Notes under the pieces: generated by a model | Databases searched by the model: none | What the model was told of the DNA's origin: nothing | What the model saw: the letters and a program-made list of their open reading frames with translations, nothing else | Assembly (NCBI RefSeq): GCF_003634095.1 | Contig: NZ_RBIR01000006.1 | Span: 151,960-215,959, forward strand | Source of the DNA: Arthrobacter oryzae | GTDB lineage: Bacteria; Actinomycetota; Actinomycetes; Actinomycetales; Micrococcaceae | Length of the DNA: 64,000 nt | Direction of reading: 5' to 3' | Shown: positions 58,706-64,000 of the stretch, one piece after another | Layout: every line of letters starts with the position of its first letter | Numbering within the stretch: position 1 is the stretch's first letter | Position numbers and translations under genes: made by a program

Positions 58706-58898
58706 TGATGGCTCCTTTTCTAGTTGTTGCCCTCGGCTGCCGGTGGAATGCCGGCCGTCGTGGGCGGAAATGATTCAAACCGAGGGTTCGGCTTGGTGCG
58801 GGAATGCGTGGTGTTGCACAGCAGGATCTGAACCTCAGGACATGCGGTGCAAGGGTCGAACAGGCGGAACGTATTCAGTTCGTGAACGGGGTGGCTGC

Positions 58899-59960
58899 CT
58901 AAGGAAGCACAATCACCTGGGCGCCGAAGACCAGACCGGCTCCGAAGCCGATCTGCAGCGCCAGCCCGCCGCTGAGCTCGGGGTTTTCCTCAAGCAGGCG
59001 GTGGGTGGCCAGGGGGATGGATGCCGCCGACGTATTGCCGGCTTCGGCGATGTCACGGGCAATCTTGACGGTCTCCGGAAGCTTAAGCTTCTTGGCCATC
59101 TCGTCGATGATCCGCATGTTGGCCTGGTGCGGAATGAAGGCGGCGAGGTCCTCAGCCTGGATGCCGGCGGCGTCCAGCGCCTGCTGGGCCACCTTGGCCA
59201 TCTCCCACACGGCCCAGCGGAAGACGGTCTGGCCGTCCTGGCGCAGGGTCGGCCACAGGGATGCGTCGGTCATTGCCGCTTCTTCGTCGCTGACAGCCCC
59301 GCCGCGCTTGCCGGTCAGGGCAAGTTCGCGGATGTCCAGCATGGAGTGGGTCATGCCGATGGCGTCCCACTTGCTGCCGTCCGAACCCCACACCGAGGGG
59401 CCGATGCCCGGCGTGTCGGAGGGACCGATGACGACGGCGCCCGCGCCGTCGCCGAGCAGGAAGGAGATCGTCCGTTCCGTGTTGTCGATGACGTCGGAGA
59501 GCTTTTCGGCCCCGACCACCAGAACGTACTTGGCCGCACCGGAGCGCACCAGGGCGTCGCCCTGGGCGATGCCGTAGCAGTAACCGGCGCAGGCCGCGGA
59601 GATGTCGAAGGCCGGAGCGGGCGTCGCGCCGAGGCGGTCGGCCAGGCTCGCCGCAGCGGACGGCGTGGCGTACGGGTGGGTGACCGTGGAAACGATCACG
59701 GCGCCGAGCTGAGAGGCCTCGATGCCGGCCTTCTGAAGCGCCTCGCGGGCGGCTCCTTCGGCCATGTCGATCACGCTGACATCGGCGGGCGCGCGGTGCC
59801 GGGTCACGATGCCCGTGCGCTGGCGGATCCATTCATCGGACGAATCGATCCACTGGCAGACATCGTCATTGGTCACGATCACGCTGGGCCGGTAGGCTCC
59901 GACACCCATGATGCGGGTATTTTCCTGCACGGGTGCCTGCTTCAGAGTCGGAACGCTCAT
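58899..59960 (-). CDS. fabH: Beta-ketoacyl-ACP synthase III
   Basis: The 353-residue protein is FabH, which primes fatty-acid synthesis by condensing acyl-CoA with malonyl-ACP. The triad is Cys124 in SAACAGYCYG, His in FIPHQANMRIIDEM and Asn in AEAGNTSAASIPL. In Arthrobacter-like bacteria FabH uses branched-chain acyl-CoAs; that is established for related species but not visible here. ATG 59960 overlaps the fabD stop in ATGA and has GGAGGGAGGGG upstream. Confidence 0.97.
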   Translation of the reverse strand: MSVPTLKQAPVQENTRIMGVGAYRPSVIVTNDDVCQWIDSSDEWIRQRTGIVTRHRAPADVSVIDMAEGAAREALQKAGIEASQLGAVIVSTVTHPYATPSAAASLADRLGATPAPAFDISAACAGYCYGIAQGDALVRSGAAKYVLVVGAEKLSDVIDNTERTISFLLGDGAGAVVIGPSDTPGIGPSVWGSDGSKWDAIGMTHSMLDIRELALTGKRGGAVSDEEAAMTDASLWPTLRQDGQTVFRWAVWEMAKVAQQALDAAGIQAEDLAAFIPHQANMRIIDEMAKKLKLPETVKIARDIAEAGNTSAASIPLATHRLLEENPELSGGLALQIGFGAGLVFGAQVIVLP

Positions 59961-60886
59961 GCCCCTCCCTCCAGTTCTGCAAATAGGGCCAGGGCCGCGG
60001 AAAGGTCGTCCGGGGTCTTGACGGTGACGGTCTTGACGCCTGGCATGCCGCGCTTGGCGAGGCCGGCCAGCGTCCCCGCGGGAGCCAGCTCGATCACGCC
60101 GGTCACGCCGCGCTGCACCATGGTCTCCATGCACCGGTCCCAGCGGACCGGGCGGGAGACCTGGGCAATCAGGCTGTCGACGACGGCGGCGCCGTCCTCG
60201 ACTGCCGCGCCGTCGAAGTTGGACAGCAGCGGAACCTGCGGGTTCCGGGGATGCAGCGACGGGCGCAGGGCCTGGAGGGCCGCAGCGGCGGGCGCCATGT
60301 GCGTGGTGTGGAACGCACCGGCAACCTTCAGCGGAATGACCCGGGCCTTGGCCGGCGGGTTCTCGGCCAGGGACTTGAGCTGTTCGACGGTGCCGGCGGC
60401 CACCGTCTGGCCCGCGCCGTTGACGTTGGCGGCGGTGGCGCCGGATGCCTCAATGGCTGCCAGGACCTCCGCAGGGTCGCCGCCGACGACGGCACTCATG
60501 CCGGTCGGGGTGGCGGCGGCCGCGGCGGCCATGCTGTTGGCGCGTTCGCGGACAAACGTCATGGCTTCGGTTTCCGTCAGGACGCCGGCCAGCGAGGCCG
60601 CGGTGATTTCGCCGACGGAGTGGCCGGCCAGGATCACCGGCAGCGTGCTGAGCTCGACGTCGAAGAGTGACTTCGCGGCCACCAGGCCGGCGGCGACGAT
60701 CAAGGGCTGCGCGACGGCAGTGTCCTTGATGGTTTCCTCATCAGAAGTGGTTCCATGGGCGGTGAGGTCGATGCCTGCTATTTCGCTGAGGGAGGCCAGG
60801 AGGCCTGCGACGGGTGGCAGTTCCAGCCAAGGGGCTAGAAAACCAGGGGTCTGGGAGCCCTGTCCAGGGCAGACGATTGCAAGCAC
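59957..60886 (-). CDS. fabD: Malonyl-CoA:ACP transacylase
   Basis: The 309-residue protein is FabD, which loads malonyl groups onto ACP. It begins LAIVCPGQGSQTPGFLAPW. Ser90 lies in LAGHSVGEI, and the His is in VAGAFHTTHM; the conserved Arg is in MTFVRERANSM. GTG 60886 is chosen because it gives the normal family start and has GGAAAG eight nt upstream; the frame to 60943 adds unconserved residues. It heads the fabD-fabH-acpP-fabF unit, 87 bp after fasR. Confidence 0.97.
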   Translation of the reverse strand: MLAIVCPGQGSQTPGFLAPWLELPPVAGLLASLSEIAGIDLTAHGTTSDEETIKDTAVAQPLIVAAGLVAAKSLFDVELSTLPVILAGHSVGEITAASLAGVLTETEAMTFVRERANSMAAAAAATPTGMSAVVGGDPAEVLAAIEASGATAANVNGAGQTVAAGTVEQLKSLAENPPAKARVIPLKVAGAFHTTHMAPAAAALQALRPSLHPRNPQVPLLSNFDGAAVEDGAAVVDSLIAQVSRPVRWDRCMETMVQRGVTGVIELAPAGTLAGLAKRGMPGVKTVTVKTPDDLSAALALFAELEGGA

Positions 60887-60973
60887 GTAACCAGCTTTCC
60901 AAATTACCGCGTGAACATTCGTGTTTGCATGCACCAAGCTCACTGGGTCAGTTTGTAGGAAGTCTACAACGGA

Positions 60974-62218
60974 TTAGGAGCCGTTGCGGGGAGGCTGACG
61001 CTCCGTGGGGGCCTTCGGCGGCGCCGATAGACGGCCCACCACGAGGGCGGTCTGGAGCACGAACGCCTCCCGCGGCAGGAGCGGGTCCCAGCCGGTGACG
61101 TCACAGACGCGCTTGAGCCGGTAGCGCACCGTATTGGCATGGACGAAGAGTTCGCGGGCTGTCGCCTCGAGCGAATGCCCCAGTTCCAGGTAGGTGCCCA
61201 GGGTCTCCACGAGCCCGTTGGAGGCGGCCAGCAGGGGGCGGTAGATGTTCTTGACCAGGGAGCGGCGGGCAGCGTCGTCGCCGGAGATCACACGCTCCGG
61301 AAGCAGGTCGTCGGCGGCCACCGGCCGCGGCGCGGAGGGCCAGGCGCGGGCCGCGGTGAGGCCGGCAAACGCGGACTGGGCGGAGCCGCTGGCCTCTAGG
61401 AGGGAGCCCGCCTCGGGACCGTAGACCACCGGTCCCGGGGCGAAGAGCTCGCTGAGCTTCAGGTATGCGGTCTCCCGGTCCTGGACGCCGCCGAGGATGA
61501 GGATGAGGCGGTCGCCCTGGATCCCCACGAGGGCGTCCTCGGCGAAGCGTCCGGCGGTGCGGCGCAGTTCGCTGACGTAGCTGGCGCTTGGTTCGGACGG
61601 GGAATTTCCGACCATCACGGTGAAGCGCTCCTGCGCTTTCCAGCCCAGGGCCGCGATCCTGGACCGCAGCGCGTCCGTGTTCTCGCCGCGGAGGATGGCA
61701 TCGACAATCAGGGCTTCCAGGCGCGTGTCCCAGGAGCCGCGGGATTCCGCGGCCCGGGCGTAGACATCGGCGGCGGCGAAGGCGACCTCCCGCGAGTAGC
61801 GCAGCACGGCTTCCCGGAGGGCCGACTGGTCCGCTTCCGGGGCGATGATCGGGACCTGGTCCTCCACCACCTCCACCACGATCCGGATGAGCTGGAGCGC
61901 CTTCTGGAGGCTGATGGAGCGGGTCAGCTCGGTGGGGGCGGTCCCGAAGACGTCCGAGAGGATCCACGACGGCGAGCTGGGCCGTTCGTACCAGGTGACG
62001 AACGCCGCGATGCCGTTCTGGGCCACCATGCCCAGGGCGGAGCGTTCGTCCGAGTTCAGCCGGCTGTACCACGGCAGTGACTTCTCCAGCTGCCGCAGTG
62101 TCGTCGTCGACAGCTGGCCCACGCTTGCCCGGAGCTTCTTGAGCGTCTCCGCTTTCTCTGGAGTCATCGCCCTCGAGGCCGGCTTGCGTTTTTCGGGAGT
62201 GGTGATCGGCTCTGCCAT
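60974..62218 (-). CDS. fasR: PucR-family transcriptional regulator FasR (activator of fatty-acid synthesis)
   Basis: The 414-residue protein has an N-terminal sensory part and a central GGDEF-like/CdaR region (RFTVMVGNSPSEP to ILILGGVQD). The C-terminal PucR helix-turn-helix is TYLELGHSLEATARELFVHANTVRYRLKRV. In Streptomyces the PucR-type regulator FasR (FabR), encoded next to fabD, activates the fab operon. Identity here rests on that same placement. ATG 62218 lacks a Shine-Dalgarno but has TATGCT six nt upstream, so it is probably leaderless; ATG 62167 is an alternative. The 87-bp gap to fabD would contain its operator. Confidence 0.85.
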   Translation of the reverse strand: MAEPITTPEKRKPASRAMTPEKAETLKKLRASVGQLSTTTLRQLEKSLPWYSRLNSDERSALGMVAQNGIAAFVTWYERPSSPSWILSDVFGTAPTELTRSISLQKALQLIRIVVEVVEDQVPIIAPEADQSALREAVLRYSREVAFAAADVYARAAESRGSWDTRLEALIVDAILRGENTDALRSRIAALGWKAQERFTVMVGNSPSEPSASYVSELRRTAGRFAEDALVGIQGDRLILILGGVQDRETAYLKLSELFAPGPVVYGPEAGSLLEASGSAQSAFAGLTAARAWPSAPRPVAADDLLPERVISGDDAARRSLVKNIYRPLLAASNGLVETLGTYLELGHSLEATARELFVHANTVRYRLKRVCDVTGWDPLLPREAFVLQTALVVGRLSAPPKAPTERQPPRNGS

Positions 62219-62224
62219 GCATCG

Positions 62225-62230
62225 AGCATA
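62225..62230 (-). promoter_or_regulatory. Likely leaderless -10 element of fasR
   Basis: TATGCT on the minus strand ends six nt before ATG 62218, which has no Shine-Dalgarno. Confidence 0.5.
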
Positions 62231-62300
62231 CGGGGCGCGCCGCCCAAGCTCCATTTGTGCGAAGGCTACAACTGCCGTTGTCCTGCGTCACAGGACCCCC

Positions 62301-62378
62301 GAAGGGAGAAAGCGAGGGAGAAGGGGAGGGAGAGGGGGAGGGAGAAGGCGAGGGAGAGAAAGGGAAAGGGGGAGCGAA
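62301..62378 (+). repeat. 78-nt polypurine tract with a G-quadruplex motif
   Basis: The + strand is almost all A and G, with only three C residues (62313, 62349, 62375), in irregular GAGGGAG-type repeats. At 62323-62342 four G-runs of three or more are separated by loops of 1, 3 and 1 nt, a canonical G4 motif. Confidence 0.8.
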
Positions 62379-62404
62379 CCGGGCGGGGGAAGAGGGCGGT
62401 TAAA

Positions 62405-62450
62405 CGTCCGACGGCGGCCCCCACCTTTCGGAGGGAGCCGCCGTCGGACG
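62405..62450 (-). terminator. Terminator downstream of aceE
   Basis: Arms 62405-62418 and 62437-62450 make a perfect 14-bp GC-rich stem with an 18-nt loop that can pair further. On the minus strand it lies 45 nt after the aceE stop. No long T-run follows. Confidence 0.6.
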
Positions 62451-62494
62451 CGGTGCGTGGCGGTTATCTGGCCCTGCGGCCCCGGAGCGTCCGG

Positions 62495-64000
62495 TTAGGA
62501 GTCGCCGCCGGCGTTGCCCGTGGTGCCGGCGTTCACGTTGTGCAGGCGGTACTTCTCGATCGCCTGGGCCGGAGCCTGGGCGTCCACCTCGCCGCGGCGG
62601 GCCAGCATCTGCAGGGAACGGACAACCACGGAGTGGATGTCGTTCTTGAAGAAGCGGCGGGCAGCGGCGCGGGTGTCGGAGAAGCCGAAGCCGTCCGCAC
62701 CCAGCGAGGCGAACTCGTTCGGGAGGAACTGGCGGATCTGGTCCGGCACTGCCTTCATGTAGTCGGTGACGGCGACGATCGGGCCGGTGGCGCCGGCGAG
62801 CTGTTCGGTGACGAACGGCACGCGTGCGGGCTGGCCGGGGTTGAGGAAAGCGTCTTCCTCGGCGGCCATGGCGTCGCGGCGCAGTTCGGTCCAGGACGTC
62901 ACGGACCAGACATCGGCGGAGACACCCCAGTCCTCGGCGAGGATCCGCTGGGCTTCGAGGGCCCAGGGGACGGACACGCCGGAGGCCAGGATCTGCGTGC
63001 GCGGGCCGTCAATCTTGGCCGGCGCGAGCAGGTAGATGCCCTTGACGATGCCCTCGACGTCGAGTTCCGCCGGTGCCGGCGGCTGCACGATCGGCTCGTT
63101 GTAGACCGTGATGTAGTACATCACGTTCCGCGACGGGTCGTTGTCGGCAGGGCCCGGGCCGTACATCCGGTTGAGGCCGTCGCGCATGATGACGCCGATC
63201 TCATAGCCGTATGCCGGGTCGTACGTGACGACGGCCGGGTTGGTCGCCGCCAGCATCGGGGAGTGCCCGTCAGCGTGCTGCAGGCCTTCGCCCGTCAGGG
63301 TGGTGCGGCCGGCGGTGGCGCCGATGATGAACCCGCGGGTCATCTGGTCCGCTGCGGCCCAGAAGGAGTCGCCCGTGCGCTGGAAGCCGAACATCGAGTA
63401 GAAGACGTAGACCGGGATAAGCGGTTCGCCGTGCGTGGCGTAGGACGTGCCCGCGGCCGTGAACGCGGCGACGGAGCCGGCCTCGTTGATGCCGGCGTGC
63501 ACGATCTGGCCGGAGATGGACTCCTTGTACGCCAGGACCAGCTCGCGGTCGACGGAGAGGTAGTTCTGGCCGTTCGGGTTGTAGATCTTCGCCGTCGGGA
63601 AGAACGCGTCCATGCCGAAGGTGCGTGCCTCATCCGGAATGATCGGCACGATCCGCTTGCCGAACTCCTTGTCCCGCATGAGGTCCTTGAGCAGGCGGAC
63701 GAATGCCATGGTGGTGGCGGCCTGCTGCTTGCCGGAGCCGCGGTTGGCGACTTCGTAGACCTTGTCCTCCGGGAGGGTGACCTCGGTGTGCTTGGAGCGC
63801 CGCTCGGGGACGAATCCGCCGAGTTCCTTGCGGCGGCCCATGAGGTACTGGATCTCCGGGGAGTCCATGCCGGGGTGGTAGTACGGCGGCCGGTAGAGGT
63901 CCGCCTCGAGCTGTTCGTCCGTGATGGGGATGCGCAGGTGGTCGCGGAAGGCTTTCAGGTCCGCGAGGGTGAGCTTCTTCATCTGGTGCGTGGCGTTGCG
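62495..64000 (-). CDS. aceE: Pyruvate dehydrogenase E1 component, partial (5' end outside the window)
   Basis: The C-terminal 501 residues of a homodimeric-type E1 (about 900 residues when complete) are present. The frame stays open to the window edge, so the N-terminal thiamine-diphosphate domain is missing. Visible are [38 protein letters not shown] and [41 protein letters not shown], which include the conserved Glu of the second subunit domain. [10 protein letters not shown] lies near the end. It forms acetyl-CoA from pyruvate with AceF and Lpd. It is separated from fasR by the polypurine tract. Confidence 0.96.
   Translation of the reverse strand, partial: RNATHQMKKLTLADLKAFRDHLRIPITDEQLEADLYRPPYYHPGMDSPEIQYLMGRRKELGGFVPERRSKHTEVTLPEDKVYEVANRGSGKQQAATTMAFVRLLKDLMRDKEFGKRIVPIIPDEARTFGMDAFFPTAKIYNPNGQNYLSVDRELVLAYKESISGQIVHAGINEAGSVAAFTAAGTSYATHGEPLIPVYVFYSMFGFQRTGDSFWAAADQMTRGFIIGATAGRTTLTGEGLQHADGHSPMLAATNPAVVTYDPAYGYEIGVIMRDGLNRMYGPGPADNDPSRNVMYYITVYNEPIVQPPAPAELDVEGIVKGIYLLAPAKIDGPRTQILASGVSVPWALEAQRILAEDWGVSADVWSVTSWTELRRDAMAAEEDAFLNPGQPARVPFVTEQLAGATGPIVAVTDYMKAVPDQIRQFLPNEFASLGADGFGFSDTRAAARRFFKNDIHSVVVRSLQMLARRGEVDAQAPAQAIEKYRLHNVNAGTTGNAGGDS

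Overview
The window is a high-GC chromosomal segment of an actinobacterium. Protein sequences and gene order fit Micrococcaceae, most like Arthrobacter or Pseudarthrobacter. The order thiL / DAK2 / recG / rsmD / coaD / yceD / rpmF / rnc / mutM / smc / ftsY / amt / glnK / ffh / rpsP / khpA / rimM / trmD / rplS / lepB / rnhB / DUF2469 / yraN / comM / dprA / xerC is the actinobacterial translation, secretion and competence backbone. The genus call is inference from what I recognise, not from a search. No tRNA, rRNA, CRISPR array, insertion sequence or prophage was seen.

Layout. Positions 1-8.8 kb are a cell-surface polysaccharide locus of visibly lower GC: a DUF6270 protein, a secreted beta-helix protein, two large multidomain glycosyltransferases and wecB. 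Positions 9.2-10.2 kb hold a small membrane protein and a YdcF-family protein. Positions 10.3-15.4 kb hold thiL, a DAK2 protein, recG and rsmD. Positions 15.4-18.4 kb carry an opposite-strand trio (SDR, aminotransferase, spermidine-synthase-like). Positions 18.4-21.6 kb hold coaD, yceD, rpmF, rnc and mutM. Positions 21.6-26.3 kb are the complete long-chain olefin cluster oleA-oleBC-oleD on the minus strand. Positions 26.5-31.5 kb hold smc and ftsY. Positions 31.6-38.1 kb hold a GH79-like hydrolase, an MFS exporter, amt-glnK and zwf. Positions 38.3-45.4 kb hold ffh, a hydrolase, thiC under a TPP riboswitch, an amidohydrolase, a VOC protein and a small hypothetical. Positions 45.6-56.9 kb hold the ribosomal/tRNA-modification, signal peptidase, RNase HII, YraN, ComM, DprA, XerC and DUF3145 genes, interrupted by a lower-GC HAD gene. 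Positions 57.0-62.2 kb are the type II fatty-acid synthase operon fabD-fabH-acpP-fabF with its PucR-type activator upstream. The window ends inside aceE.

Connections. aceE supplies acetyl-CoA, the fab genes build acyl chains, and the ole genes condense acyl-CoAs head-to-head into olefins. Smc, FtsY, Ffh and two type I signal peptidases cover chromosome organisation and secretion. Amt and GlnK are preceded by a plausible GlnR operator.

Most interesting signals: (1) two apparently leaderless genes, thiL and the SDR, whose coding sequence opens with 15-bp in-frame tandem repeats; (2) yceD, with its conserved N-terminus upstream of any canonical start and an AUU codon correctly placed after a Shine-Dalgarno; (3) a perfect GAAA-loop terminator hairpin inside the first codons of lepB; (4) a glycosyltransferase with three diverged beta-rich repeats; (5) a class of leaderless promoters with TAnnnT 6-7 nt before the start codon.
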